Assembly (NCBI RefSeq): GCF_001043975.1
Contig: NZ_LABY01000053.1
Coordinates: 31,693-95,692 of the forward strand
DNA from: Methylobacterium variabile
GTDB lineage: Bacteria; Pseudomonadota; Alphaproteobacteria; Rhizobiales; Beijerinckiaceae
Direction of reading: 5' to 3'
Length of the DNA stretch: 64,000 bases
The notes under the pieces are model-generated. The model did no database searches, had not been told where the DNA came from, and saw nothing but the letters and a program-made list of their open reading frames with translations. The first letter of the stretch is position 1. Each line of letters starts with the position of its first letter. The translations under genes were made by a program, and so were the position numbers. Of the stretch, positions 42,537 to 53,637 are shown piece by piece.

Positions 42537-43412
42537 GTGATCGAGTCCCTGATGTTCGCGGCGCTGGGGTTCCTGGGCGCCAGCCTGTGCGCCCTGCTGA
42601 TCCTGCCGGCCCTCAATGCCCGGGCCGAGCGCCTGACGCGCCGCCGGCTCGAGGCGCTCTATCCGATGTCGATCGTCGAGCTCACCGCCGAGAAGGACCA
42701 CCTGCGGGCCGAGTTCGCCGTGCGCGAGCGGCAGCTCGAGCGCCGGGTCGAGGAGGCACAGGCCGGCCGCCAGGCCGAGATGGAGGAGCTGGGCCGGCGC
42801 GCCGTGCGCATCGGAACGCTCACCTCCGAGATCGAGCGCCGGGACGCGCGCCTCGCCGAGATCGAGCGCGACCTCGTCGAGGCCCGCGGCGGCCTCGCCC
42901 GGGCCGAGGGCGAGCTCGCCGAGGCCCGCACCGCCCGCGCGGCGGCCGAGGAGGCGATGCGGGCCCTTGAGGGCCCCTACCAGCGGGCGCTCGCCGATCT
43001 CGCCGTCCTGCGGGGGGAGGTCGAGGCCAGCACCCGCGGCCAGGTGGAGGCCGAGGCCGCGAAGGGCCTGGCCGAGGAGCAGGCGCGGGCGGCCCGCGGG
43101 CGGGTGGCCGCGGCGGGCGAGAGCATTGCCAGCGCCGCCCGCGAGCAGATCCAGGCCCTCGAGGACGCGCTGGCCGACCTCAACGCCCGCTACGCCGCCG
43201 AGAGCGAGGTAGCGCGGACCGAGATCGCGCGGCTGCGGGAGGCGGCGGAGCGTGCCGGCGGTCCGCCGCCCGAGCGCGTCGCCGCCGAGAACGCTGCCCT
43301 GGAGCGCCGGATCGCCGAGGTGGCGGATGCTCTGATGCAGGCGCAGGGCCGGCCGCCCGAGCCGCGGCTGCCCCCGGCGACGCCGCTGCCGACGCCCGTC
43401 GCCGCCGGGTGA
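42537..43412 (+). CDS. membrane-anchored coiled-coil protein
   Basis: A 291-residue protein: one N-terminal membrane helix (MFAALGFLGASLCALLILPAL, in part; residues about 6-26), then ERLTRRRLEALYPMS, and a coiled coil of about 200 residues. The TRRRLEA-PMS segment followed by DHLRAEFAVRERQLE is a conserved pattern I have seen in rhizobial hypothetical proteins. Start is GTG at a position just before the membrane helix; an ATG five codons on is possible. Function unknown. Confidence 0.65.
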   Translation: MIESLMFAALGFLGASLCALLILPALNARAERLTRRRLEALYPMSIVELTAEKDHLRAEFAVRERQLERRVEEAQAGRQAEMEELGRRAVRIGTLTSEIERRDARLAEIERDLVEARGGLARAEGELAEARTARAAAEEAMRALEGPYQRALADLAVLRGEVEASTRGQVEAEAAKGLAEEQARAARGRVAAAGESIASAAREQIQALEDALADLNARYAAESEVARTEIARLREAAERAGGPPPERVAAENAALERRIAEVADALMQAQGRPPEPRLPPATPLPTPVAAG

Positions 43413-43668
43413 ACCTGCGGCGTGATGTGCCGCAGAGCACATCGCGGCCCGAGACCTCCGCCCGCGGCCCCGGCGCACCGGATTGGAAACGCCCCGGAAA
43501 CACGCGCTATCCCGTTGTCAATGCTCGACTTTCCCGCTTCGCTCGACCGACCTCCCCGGCCCGATCGGATCGACCGCGCGTCCCTGCGGCGTCCCGCAAC
43601 CCTTGCCAGGTCGCCTGTTTCGGGCCATTTCGCTGCGACTTCCCACCCTCTGCAAGGCTTCGACAGAC

Positions 43669-43914
43669 ATGATGCTCAGGCCGATGTCGCTCGCCCTCCT
43701 GACCGCCGGCAGCCTGATGCTGCTCGCTGGCCCTGCTTCCGCCCAGCGCGACGACCCTAATCTGAAGAAATATTGCACCGGCGATTACATGACCTATTGC
43801 GGCAACCTGCCGCCGGAGAGCCCCGAGGTCGATCGCTGCTTCGAGAAGAACATGAAAAAGATTTCGGTCAACTGCCGGCGGGCGATCGACTACTACGAGC
43901 AGACCCACAAGTAG
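43669..43914 (+). CDS. small secreted cysteine-rich-repeat protein
   Basis: An 81-residue exported protein: signal peptide to about residue 25 (MSLALLTAGSLMLLAGPASAQ), then a single unit resembling the cysteine-rich repeat (PF00839-like): YCTGDYMTYCGNLPPESPEV ... CFEKNMKKISVNCRRAI, with four Cys that should form two disulfides. Such proteins are common in Hyphomicrobiales and uncharacterised. The start may be the first, second or a later Met. Confidence 0.7.
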   Translation: MMLRPMSLALLTAGSLMLLAGPASAQRDDPNLKKYCTGDYMTYCGNLPPESPEVDRCFEKNMKKISVNCRRAIDYYEQTHK

Positions 43915-44060
43915 GCCTCCCGGGACTGGGCAGGCCGCAGGTCGGGCCGGCCGTCGCCCGATGCGCCATCAGCGTTCCGGGCCGCGCGTCGCGGCTCCGG
44001 GACGATGCCGGATCCAAGCGGCCCGGGGGCGTCCCCGCTCCTCGGGCGGCGTGAGCGGTC

Positions 44061-46169
<2,109 letters not shown>

Positions 46170-46577
46170 GGGACACTCACAAACGCGACGGAAGCCGACG
46201 CGGCGATCGGCGAGAAGCTTAACCGTTCATTAACGGAATGGCGAGCGAAACGATCGCTAATCCGTCGCCCGGCGCCGGCCGGGCGCGCCGTTGTCCGGGT
46301 GGTGTGTCGCCCGGGCATCGGCGGGACGCTGCCGACGCACTCTTCCGGTCCTCCGTCCAACGCCTCCTTAACGGCCACGCTCGAATGCCGCGCAACGCCC
46401 CGCGCGGCCGGGCTCGCCTCGCGGGCTGCCGGCCGCTATGGTGCTCCCGCCACGCTTGGAGCGGCGCCCGGTCGCGGTGCTGTCGGGCCCTGCTCCAGGC
46501 TTCCGATCGTGACGCATCCTCCGCGACGACCCCATGCCCGCTCGGTCGGCGGATGCTCCAGTGCCCGGACCTCGCCC
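46170..46577. other. intergenic region between the hybrid kinase and lptM
   Basis: A 408-base gap between divergent genes. It contains the CtrA-type box at 46219-46233 and several short open frames without coding character. The promoter for lptM-lysA should lie on the right side, but no clear -35/-10 pair was found. Confidence 0.4.
46219..46233. promoter_or_regulatory. exact CtrA-type box TTAA-N7-TTAA
   Basis: TTAACCGTTCATTAA followed by C is a perfect CtrA full site including the preferred TTAACC half and trailing C. It lies 50 bases before the start codon of the divergently placed hybrid kinase at 44061-46169. Confidence 0.72.
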
Positions 46578-46922
46578 GTGCTCCGTACCCGTACCCTCGT
46601 CCTCCTCGGCCTGATCGCCCTCTCGGCCGCCGCCTGCGGCCGGCGCGGTCCGCTCGAGCCCCCGCCCGCGGCGGCCCCGGCGGTGCAGCCGCAGGCCGGC
46701 GCCACGGCGCCGCGCCCGAGGACCGGGGCCGCGGCGGTCAACACCCTGCCGAGCGGGATCGGGCTCCAGGCCGGCACCAACGCTCCCGAGGAGGGCGACG
46801 AGCTGCCGGCCGCGGCCGTCTCGGCGCCGACCGGGATCCCGGCTCCGACCGAGTCCTCCTCCCGGCGCCGCAAGGGCTACCTGGTCCCGAAGGAGCCGTT
46901 CCCCCTCGACCCGCTGCTCTGA
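46578..46922 (+). CDS. lptM: LPS translocon maturation chaperone LptM-like lipoprotein
   Basis: A 114-residue lipoprotein (YifL family). The signal peptide LRTRTLVLLGLIALSAAACG has lipobox SAAAC (Cys at about residue 20), followed by the family hallmark CGRRGPLEPP. The remainder is Pro/Ala-rich and ends in GYLVPKEPFPLDPLL. In E. coli LptM helps mature the LptD/LptE complex, and the gene is next to lysA/dapF genes, as here with lysA. Start is GTG, the only suitable codon before the signal peptide. Confidence 0.8.
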   Translation: MLRTRTLVLLGLIALSAAACGRRGPLEPPPAAAPAVQPQAGATAPRPRTGAAAVNTLPSGIGLQAGTNAPEEGDELPAAAVSAPTGIPAPTESSSRRRKGYLVPKEPFPLDPLL

Positions 46923-47025
46923 CGGCGGCCGCACCGGACGGAAGGGTGCAAAGGGCCGCCGCTTTCGTGTAGAGGGCGCAGCGCCTCTTTCGGCGCGCCG
47001 GCGCCCGGACCGTCAAGTCAGCCTC

Positions 47026-48297
47026 ATGCATCACTTCAGCTACCGCGACGGCGTGCTTCACGCCGAGGATGTCGACCTGGCCCGGCTCGCAGACGCGGTC
47101 GGCACCCCGTTCTACTGCTACGCCTCCGCCACCCTGGAGCGGCACTACAGGGTCTTCGCCGAGGCCTTCGCGGGGGATGACGCCCTCGTGTGCTACGCCA
47201 TGAAGGCGAACTCCAACCAGGCGGTGCTCGCCACCCTGGCGCGCCTCGGTGCCGGCATGGACATCGTCTCGGAGGGCGAGCTGCGCCGCGCCCTCGCCGC
47301 CGGGGTCCCGGGCGAGCGGATCGTCTTCTCGGGCGTCGGCAAGACCGAGCGCGAGATGGCGGCGGCCCTCGAGGCCGGCATCCTGTGCTTCAACGTCGAG
47401 AGCGAGCCGGAGCTGGAGCTGCTCTCCCGGGTCGCCGTCCAGAAGGGCGCGACCGCGCCGGTGTCGATCCGGGTCAACCCGGACGTCGACGCCCGCACCC
47501 ACGCCAAGATCTCGACCGGCAAGTCGGAGAACAAGTTCGGCATCCCGATCTCCCGGGCCCGGGAGGTCTACGCCCGGGCCGCCGCCCTGCCCGGCCTGTC
47601 GCTCGTCGGCGTCGACATGCATATCGGCAGCCAGATCACCGACCTTGCCCCCTACGACAACGCCGCCGCCCTGCTGTGCGGCCTCGCCCGCGACCTGATG
47701 GCGGCGGGCCACCGCCTGCACCACGTCGATTTCGGCGGCGGCCTCGGCATTCCGTACCGGGACGACAACGCCCCTCCGCCCGACCCGGCCGCCTTCGCGG
47801 CGGTGCTGCGGCCGCATTTCCGGCCGCTGGGCCTCAAGCCCGTCTTCGAGATCGGCCGGATGATCGCCGGCAATGCCGGCGTGCTGGTCACGCGGGTCCA
47901 GTACGTGAAGCACGGCGAGGGCCGCACCTTCGTGATCGTCGACGCAGCGATGAACGACCTGATCCGCCCGACGCTCTACGAGGCCTACCACGCCCTGCGC
48001 CCGGTGACCGAGCCCGGCCCGGATTCCGGCCGCCTCACCGCCGACGTGGTCGGCCCGGTCTGCGAGAGCGGCGACTACCTGGCGCTCGCCCGCGAGATGC
48101 CGGAGGTCAAGCCCGGCGACCTCATCGCCGTGATGAGCGCCGGCGCCTACGGCGCGGTGCAGGCCTGCACCTACAACACCCGGCCGCTCGTGCCCGAGGT
48201 GCTGGTGCGCGGTTCAGACCACGCGGTGATCCGGCCACGGCAATCCTACGAGGAGCTGATCGGGCTGGACCGGGTGCCGGAGTGGCTGGCGGGCTGA
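47026..48297 (+). CDS. lysA: diaminopimelate decarboxylase
   Basis: PLP-dependent alanine-racemase-fold enzyme of 423 residues for the last step of lysine synthesis. The PLP lysine is Lys60 in CYAMKANSN; other motifs are HIGSQI, DFGGGLGIPY, EIGRMIAGNAG and CESGDYLA with the catalytic Cys. ATG start, 103 bases after lptM, probably one operon. Confidence 0.97.
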   Translation: MHHFSYRDGVLHAEDVDLARLADAVGTPFYCYASATLERHYRVFAEAFAGDDALVCYAMKANSNQAVLATLARLGAGMDIVSEGELRRALAAGVPGERIVFSGVGKTEREMAAALEAGILCFNVESEPELELLSRVAVQKGATAPVSIRVNPDVDARTHAKISTGKSENKFGIPISRAREVYARAAALPGLSLVGVDMHIGSQITDLAPYDNAAALLCGLARDLMAAGHRLHHVDFGGGLGIPYRDDNAPPPDPAAFAAVLRPHFRPLGLKPVFEIGRMIAGNAGVLVTRVQYVKHGEGRTFVIVDAAMNDLIRPTLYEAYHALRPVTEPGPDSGRLTADVVGPVCESGDYLALAREMPEVKPGDLIAVMSAGAYGAVQACTYNTRPLVPEVLVRGSDHAVIRPRQSYEELIGLDRVPEWLAG

Positions 48298-48405
48298 CGC
48301 ACCGTGCGCCGGAACGCAGATCGCTAAAATTCGAGGGGATTTCCGAACCGACCGGCCAGACCTCTCGCGGTAAGGTCCCGGCATGTCACGGGAGTACCTC
48401 TAGCC

Positions 48406-48591
48406 ATGGCGCCTCAAGGCAGTCTGCTCGCCCGCGCGGAGGCCGTGGTCGAGCGTGCGTTCCGCATCGTCGCCGAGCACCAGGCCACCCTGGCCCAGGC
48501 CCGCAGCGCGGTGCAGCCCCTGCGCGAGGCGGCGGCGCGGCAGGGCGAGGTCGAGCCCCAGACCCCCGCGGACCGGCCGCGCGGCGGCTGA
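48406..48591 (+). CDS. small hypothetical protein
   Basis: A 61-residue helical, Ala/Arg/Glu-rich ORF (MAPQGSLLARAEAVVERAFR, in part) with no signal or membrane segment. It lies between lysA and the TIGR02302 gene on the same strand, 108 bases after lysA and 98 before the next. Not recognised; real-gene status is moderate. Confidence 0.45.
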   Translation: MAPQGSLLARAEAVVERAFRIVAEHQATLAQARSAVQPLREAAARQGEVEPQTPADRPRGG

Positions 48592-48689
48592 CCGGCCCTG
48601 AGCCGATTTGACCCGCTGGCCCGCTCCGGCCGGCGTGCTAGCCTGCCCCCTTCGCCCGTCCGCGGACGGGTGCCACCGGGAGCCAAGGC

Positions 48690-51308
48690 ATGACGAAGGC
48701 CGAGCCGGACACCGCGCGACGCAGCCCCGCCGCGGGCGGCCAGCCCGACCCGGTGCGCGCCGGGCTCGACCGGCTCGTGGTCCGCGCCGGGCGGGTGACC
48801 CTGTGGGAGCAGGCCTGGCCGATCCTGTGGCGCGGCCTCGCGGTGGTGCTGCTCTTCCTCGCGGCCTCGTGGCTCGGCCTCTGGCTCGATGCCGGGCCGA
48901 CCCTGCGCATGGCCGGGGTCGCAGCCTTCGGAATTGCCCTGGCGGTCGCCCTCGCGCCGCTCCTGCGCCTGCGGCGGATCGCCCGGACGCAGGCCCTGGC
49001 GCGGATCGACCGCGACGCGGGCCTGAGCCATCGCCCGGCCCGGGCGCTCGAGGACACCCTCGCCCTCGGCCGGGACGATCCCGGCGCCCAGGCCCTCTGG
49101 GCCCTGCACCGGCGCCGGGCCGCGGCGGCGGTGCAGCGCCTGAAGGTCTCCGGGCCGCAGCCCGGGATGGTCCGGCGCGATCCCTTCGCCCTGCGCGCCG
49201 GCGCGATCCTGGCCGCGGTCGCCGGCGCCTTCGTGGCCGGTCCGGAGGCGGGCGACCGCCTGCGCGCCGCCTTCGACTGGCGCGGGCCGGTGGCGGCGGC
49301 GCCCTCGTTCCGGGTCGACGGCTGGATCGACCCGCCGCTCTACACCCGGATGCCGCCCCTCATCGTCACTCTGGCGGAGGCGGGCCAGCGTCTGCGGGCG
49401 CCGGTGAACTCGACCCTCGTGGTGCGCGTCGCGGGTGCGGGCGATGCCACGGTGACGCCGGGCAGCGGCCTCAAGGCCCTGCCCGCCGCGTCGCCGCCCC
49501 GGCCCGACCTGCGCGAGGAGCGCTTCACCCTCACGGGCGGCACCGCCGACGTCACGGTGCAGACCGGCTTCTCCACCAGCCACCGCCTCACCGTCGAGAC
49601 GATCCCCGACCGGCCGCCGGAGATCGCCTTCGCGGGCCAGCCCGAACCGAACGGGCGCGGCACCTTCACCCTCGCCTACCGGGCCAAGGACGATTATGGC
49701 CTCGCCTCTGCCGAGGGCCTCGTCGAGCCGCAGGCGAAGGGGCGCAGCCTGGTGCCGCCGCCGCGCCTGACCCTGAGCCTGCCCGCCGACGCGCAGGGCA
49801 CCAGCGACACCCGCACCCTGATCGACCTCACCGACAATCCCTGGGCCGGCGCCAAGGTGCTGCTGACCCTGGTGGCCAAGGACGAGGCCGGGCAGGAGGG
49901 GCGCAGCCCCTCTCTCGCCTTCACGCTGCCGGGCCGCTTCTTCACGAAGCCCCTGGCCCGGTCGCTGGCCGAGGAGCGTCGCCGCCTCGTCCTCGATCCC
50001 GACGGCGGCCGCGCCCGGGTCGAGGCGTCCCTCGACGCGCTCCTGATCGCGCCCGAGCGCTTCACGCCGCAATGGGGCGTCTTCCTCGGCCTCAAGGAGG
50101 CGGCGCGGCGCCTGCGGGCGGCCAAGAGCGACGAGGCCCTGGTCGAGGTTGCGGACCTGCTCTGGACCATGGCGCTGCAGATCGAGGAGGGCGACCTTTC
50201 CGACGCCGAGAAGGCCCTGCGCGCCGCCCAGGACCGGCTGAAGGATGCCCTCGACCGCGGCGCCTCCGACCAGGAGATCGCGAAGCTCACCGACGAGCTG
50301 CGCCAGGCGATGGACCGCTTCCTGAAGGAGTTCGCCCAGCGCCAGCAGCAGAACCCGCAAGGGGCCGAGCAGAACAACCGGCAGGCCGACCGCACGGTGA
50401 CGCCGGACGATCTCTCCAAGATGCTCGACCAGATGCAGGAGGCGATGAAGCGCGGCGACGTGGCGGAGGCCCAGCGCCTCCTCGACCAGCTCCGCGGCAT
50501 CCTCGAGAACCTGCAGACCGCCCAGCCGAACTCGCGCATGAGCGACCCCACGGCCCGCGAGATGAACCGCTCGATGCAGGATCTCGAGGCGATGGCCCGG
50601 GAGCAGCAGGGCCTGCGCGACGAGACCTTCCGCCAGGGGCAGGAACGCCGCTTCGGCAACCGCGGCCAGCCGCAGCCCGGCCAGCAGGGGCAGCGCCAGC
50701 CGGGCCAGCGCGGCCAGCAGGGTCAGCGCGGTGGTGAGCCGCAGGGCTCCGAGGGCCAGCAGCCGGGGCAGCGCGGCCAGCAGGGTGGGCAGCAGGGGGG
50801 CTTGGGCGACCGCCAGCAGGCCCTGCGCCAGCGCCTGGAGGACTTGCAGCGGCGGATGAAGGAGCTCGGCATGCAGGGTGAGCAGGGCCTCTCCGACGCC
50901 GAGCAGGCGATGCGGGAGGCCGAGAACGCGATCAGTCAGGGCCAGGACGGCTCCGCCGTCGACGCGCAGGGGCGCGCCCTCGAGGGGCTGCAGCGCGGCA
51001 CGCAGGGGCTCGCCCAGCAGATGCAGCAGATGGGCCAGGAGGGCGAGGGCCAGCAATCGGCCGACGGGCAGCAGGGCCAGGGTAACCCGAACCAGCCCGG
51101 CCGGCAGGGCGCGCGGGACAACGATCCCCTCGGCCGCCCGACCCGCAGCCGCGACTTCTCGGACGGCCGGGTGCGCGTGCCAACCGCCGAGGAGTCTGGC
51201 GTCGAGCGGGCCCGGCGCATCCTGGAGGAGCTGCGGCGCAAGCTCGGCGACCCGAGCCGCCCGGCCGAGGAGCTCGACTACTTCGAGCGCCTGCTGCGGC
51301 GGAACTGA
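48690..51308 (+). CDS. TIGR02302 (DUF4175) large membrane protein
   Basis: An 872-residue protein of the alphaproteobacteria-specific TIGR02302 family. Two membrane helices in residues about 37-95 precede a large extracytoplasmic part (FRVDGWIDPPLYTRMPPLIV; KDDYGLASAEGLVEP; DEAGQEGRSPSLAFTLPGR). The region around residues 640-790 is Gln/Gly-rich (QPGQRGQQGQRGG-type repeats), and coiled coils flank it. The C-terminus (RILEELRRKLGDPSRPAEELDYFERLLRR, in part) is highly conserved in the family. Function unknown; envelope-associated from its topology. ATG preceded by GGGAGCC. Confidence 0.92.
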   Translation: MTKAEPDTARRSPAAGGQPDPVRAGLDRLVVRAGRVTLWEQAWPILWRGLAVVLLFLAASWLGLWLDAGPTLRMAGVAAFGIALAVALAPLLRLRRIARTQALARIDRDAGLSHRPARALEDTLALGRDDPGAQALWALHRRRAAAAVQRLKVSGPQPGMVRRDPFALRAGAILAAVAGAFVAGPEAGDRLRAAFDWRGPVAAAPSFRVDGWIDPPLYTRMPPLIVTLAEAGQRLRAPVNSTLVVRVAGAGDATVTPGSGLKALPAASPPRPDLREERFTLTGGTADVTVQTGFSTSHRLTVETIPDRPPEIAFAGQPEPNGRGTFTLAYRAKDDYGLASAEGLVEPQAKGRSLVPPPRLTLSLPADAQGTSDTRTLIDLTDNPWAGAKVLLTLVAKDEAGQEGRSPSLAFTLPGRFFTKPLARSLAEERRRLVLDPDGGRARVEASLDALLIAPERFTPQWGVFLGLKEAARRLRAAKSDEALVEVADLLWTMALQIEEGDLSDAEKALRAAQDRLKDALDRGASDQEIAKLTDELRQAMDRFLKEFAQRQQQNPQGAEQNNRQADRTVTPDDLSKMLDQMQEAMKRGDVAEAQRLLDQLRGILENLQTAQPNSRMSDPTAREMNRSMQDLEAMAREQQGLRDETFRQGQERRFGNRGQPQPGQQGQRQPGQRGQQGQRGGEPQGSEGQQPGQRGQQGGQQGGLGDRQQALRQRLEDLQRRMKELGMQGEQGLSDAEQAMREAENAISQGQDGSAVDAQGRALEGLQRGTQGLAQQMQQMGQEGEGQQSADGQQGQGNPNQPGRQGARDNDPLGRPTRSRDFSDGRVRVPTAEESGVERARRILEELRRKLGDPSRPAEELDYFERLLRRN

Positions 51309-51326
51309 GATCGCCCTTCAACGGGC

Positions 51327-51358
51327 GACGGCGCGATCCCCGGGGGAATCGCGCCGTC
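51327..51358. terminator. bidirectional hairpin between convergent genes
   Basis: A perfect 11-bp stem GACGGCGCGAT / ATCGCGCCGTC around a 10-base loop, in the gap between the TIGR02302 gene and the Omp25-like gene. It has no long T-tract; a likely terminator for both. Confidence 0.6.
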
Positions 51359-51416
51359 AGCGGAGACCATCCAACGACGGCAGACCGACCGCCTGGCGAT
51401 CGGGCGCCGTGCCCCG

Positions 51417-52172
51417 TCAGTTGAACAGGTTGAAGTGGTAGTTGATGCCGACCTTCAGCTGGTGGGTGTCGAGGCCGGTCCGCACGCCGAACTGGGTACC
51501 CAGCGCCCGGAAGCGGACGTCGCGCTCGAAGTCGGCGTACAGGTACTCGCCCTTCACCGAGAGGTTCGGGGTGATCATGTACTCGAGACCGGCGCCGACG
51601 GTGTAGCCGTCGACCGGGATGGAGGCGTTGAACGATGCCGGGGCCAGGAGGCCCGGCGCCGCGACGCTGCCGCGGGCCCCGATCTCGGTGAAGGCCCACC
51701 CGCCCGTGACGTAGGCCAGGAGCGGCCCCCAGGCGTAACCGACGCGGCCCCGGACGGTGACGAAGTAGGTGTCCGTCTTCAGGCCGCCGCTGGCGGTGCC
51801 GGCGGCACCCGACGACACCCGGAACTCGTTGTGGATGTCGGAGTAGCCCGCGTCGGCCTCGACGCCTACGACGAAGCCGTTGTTGGGCGTGAACTGATAG
51901 TTGTAGCCCAGGGTGCCGCCTGCCACGAAGCCGGCGGCCGAGACCTCCGCCCGGCTCGGCGGCAGGGCGGCCGGGCGCGGGGCCGTCGTCGCGGCGCGGA
52001 AGTCGCCGCCGACGGCGCCGCCGGCGTTCACGCCGGCGTAGAAGCCGGTCCAGGTGAAGGCGGGCGGCGCGGCGATGACCGGCGGCGGGGCGGCCCGGCG
52101 CGGCAGGTCGGCGGCATGCGCGCCGCCCATCAGCGTCAGCAGGCTGGCAGCTGCGAGCAGAGACGACTTCAC
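51417..52172 (-). CDS. Omp25/RopB-type outer-membrane beta-barrel protein
   Basis: A 251-residue outer-membrane protein with signal peptide (VKSSLLAAASLLTLMGGAHA, first residue read as Met) and an eight-stranded OmpA-like barrel: FTWTGFYAGVNAGGAVGGDF, GTLGYNYQFTPNNGFVVGVE, YMITPNLSVKGEYLYADF, and final strand INYHFNLFN. Family members are major envelope proteins of Brucella and rhizobia. The start is GTG with GGGGA upstream; a longer frame upstream is non-coding. A CtrA-type box lies about 200 bases upstream. Confidence 0.9.
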   Translation of the reverse strand: MKSSLLAAASLLTLMGGAHAADLPRRAAPPPVIAAPPAFTWTGFYAGVNAGGAVGGDFRAATTAPRPAALPPSRAEVSAAGFVAGGTLGYNYQFTPNNGFVVGVEADAGYSDIHNEFRVSSGAAGTASGGLKTDTYFVTVRGRVGYAWGPLLAYVTGGWAFTEIGARGSVAAPGLLAPASFNASIPVDGYTVGAGLEYMITPNLSVKGEYLYADFERDVRFRALGTQFGVRTGLDTHQLKVGINYHFNLFN

Positions 52173-52592
52173 GTTATCAATCCCCAAACGGTTTGTTCGA
52201 TTCCGGCCGATCGCGCAGCGACCCAGCCATGTGCAAGACCACGCTCGCGACCTGCGCCGCCCTGAAGATGGCGCGACAATTCCGGCGAGCCGTGACTGGA
52301 CCCTGGCAGATAGCCGCCTGAGGCCTGTTCCGTCTATCGCATTTTTGCAACACTGCGGACGGGCTTTAATCATGAATTAAATCTTAACGCGCCGTCCCAA
52401 TGCCGCCGGTCGACTTCGCGGGACTGTCGTGACGGCAGGTTGAGCACAGGTCATGAGTAGGAAGCTCACGAGTCGGCCGGCGAGCCGGCTGCCGCGCGTC
52501 ACTCCCACGCATTCCCTGCGTCGCGGGGCCGCCTCCCCTGCAGGCCGGGATCGGCCTTATCAGGCCGTTCCCTGTCGCGAGCCTCCTCATCC
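52173..52592. other. intergenic region upstream of the Omp25-like gene
   Basis: A 420-base gap holding the CtrA-type box (52366-52380), which is the AT-rich part, and probably the promoters of the Omp25-like gene (minus) and of the twin-TM gene (plus). No convincing ORF or RNA gene seen. Confidence 0.4.
52366..52380. promoter_or_regulatory. exact CtrA-type box TTAA-N7-TTAA
   Basis: TTAATCATGAATTAA is a full match to the TTAA-N7-TTAA consensus and is followed by AATC and another TTAAC (52384). It lies 194 bases upstream of the Omp25-like start on the minus strand and 213 upstream of the twin-TM gene on the plus strand. Confidence 0.55.
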
Positions 52593-52778
52593 ATGTCCGG
52601 CAACACCGTCGTTCTCATCGCCTGCCTCGCGGTCGCCGTGGTGCTGCTGTTCGGCCTCGCCAACATGCTTCGCGGCGGCAGCGCCAACCTCTCGCAGCGG
52701 CTGATGCGGCTGCGGGTCGTGCTTCAGTTCGTCGCCATCCTGGTCATCATGGGGGTGCTGTGGTGGCGCGGGGGATGA
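52593..52778 (+). CDS. twin transmembrane protein
   Basis: A 61-residue protein with two hydrophobic helices (residues about 5-25 and 42-58) separated by a short polar loop NMLRGGSANLSQRLMRLR. This matches a small family usually found directly upstream of the cobalamin adenosyltransferase / ETF / hydroxybutyryl-CoA dehydrogenase cluster in Hyphomicrobiales. Function unknown; inner membrane. Confidence 0.85.
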   Translation: MSGNTVVLIACLAVAVVLLFGLANMLRGGSANLSQRLMRLRVVLQFVAILVIMGVLWWRGG

Positions 52779-52913
52779 CCCTGCGGCAGTGTGGCGGTGC
52801 GGTCGCACGGGGTGGAAAACCGCGGCGAGACGGATTGTTAAGCGAGACGAGACGCGAGGCCTCTGGCTAGGGTGAACGCCGCCCCACCAAGGGGCGGTGG
52901 ACCGTTTCGACAG

Positions 52914-53504
52914 ATGCGCGTAATCCCCCCGAGCCTCGCGGCCGCACTCCTCATGGCGGCGCCGGCTGCCCAGGCCGCCGAACCTTCGGTCCTGGTCCCG
53001 TCCTACCGGCCGCCGGTCCAGCCGCTGAGCATCGTCTCAGAGTTCCGCATCGGCGGCTCCGCCCAGGACCCAGGCAGCAACGAGAAGAACACCAGCAACA
53101 TCAACGCGGAGTTGCTGTTCGCCAAGCCGGTCACCGGGCTCGACCGGTTCTGGGCGGCCTTCGTGCCGCGCCCGACGGTCGGCGGCAGCTACAACGTCGA
53201 CGGCCGTACCAGCTACGCCTATCTCGGTGCCACCTGGACCTTCGACGTCACGGACCGGATCTTCGTCGAGGGCTTCTTCGGCGCCGCGTTCCACGACGGC
53301 TATACCGGGCCGAAGCTCTACGTGCCCAAGATCTACAACTCTCTCGGCTGCTCGCCGCTGTTCCGCGAGGGTGCCGCCATCGGCTTCCGGATCAACGAGC
53401 GCTGGAGCGTGATGGCGACGATCGAGCACATGTCGAATGCCGGCCTCTGCGTCGAGAACCGCGGCCTGACCAATTACGGCGGCAAGATCTCCTACACCTT
53501 CTGA
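52914..53504 (+). CDS. PagL-like lipid A 3-O-deacylase (acyloxyacyl hydrolase)
   Basis: A 196-residue outer-membrane enzyme. Signal peptide to about residue 22 (LAAALLMAAPAAQAAE). The barrel ends with GKISYTF, an aromatic C-terminal residue typical of outer-membrane proteins. The PagL active-site region is EHMSNAGLC with His and Ser separated by one residue, followed by Glu in VENRGL. PagL removes a 3-O-linked acyl chain from lipid A. It is placed between the twin-TM gene and the cobalamin adenosyltransferase. The ATG giving MRVIPPS is chosen. Confidence 0.82.
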   Translation: MRVIPPSLAAALLMAAPAAQAAEPSVLVPSYRPPVQPLSIVSEFRIGGSAQDPGSNEKNTSNINAELLFAKPVTGLDRFWAAFVPRPTVGGSYNVDGRTSYAYLGATWTFDVTDRIFVEGFFGAAFHDGYTGPKLYVPKIYNSLGCSPLFREGAAIGFRINERWSVMATIEHMSNAGLCVENRGLTNYGGKISYTF

Positions 53505-53637
53505 CGGCATCCCGGCGGCAGCGGACAGGGGCGATCTGATATAGGGTCGCCCGAACCCTGCCGCCGAAGCGGGCCCGCCCGCGGTGGACGGGCATGCGGG
53601 CCTCTGGGCGGCTCCACGCGAGAGACGGAGAGTGCCC

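Noticed and set aside
48414..51056. An 880-codon open frame on the minus strand
   Set aside because: It is a Leu/Ala-rich antisense shadow of the TIGR02302 gene, which has clear family motifs on the plus strand.
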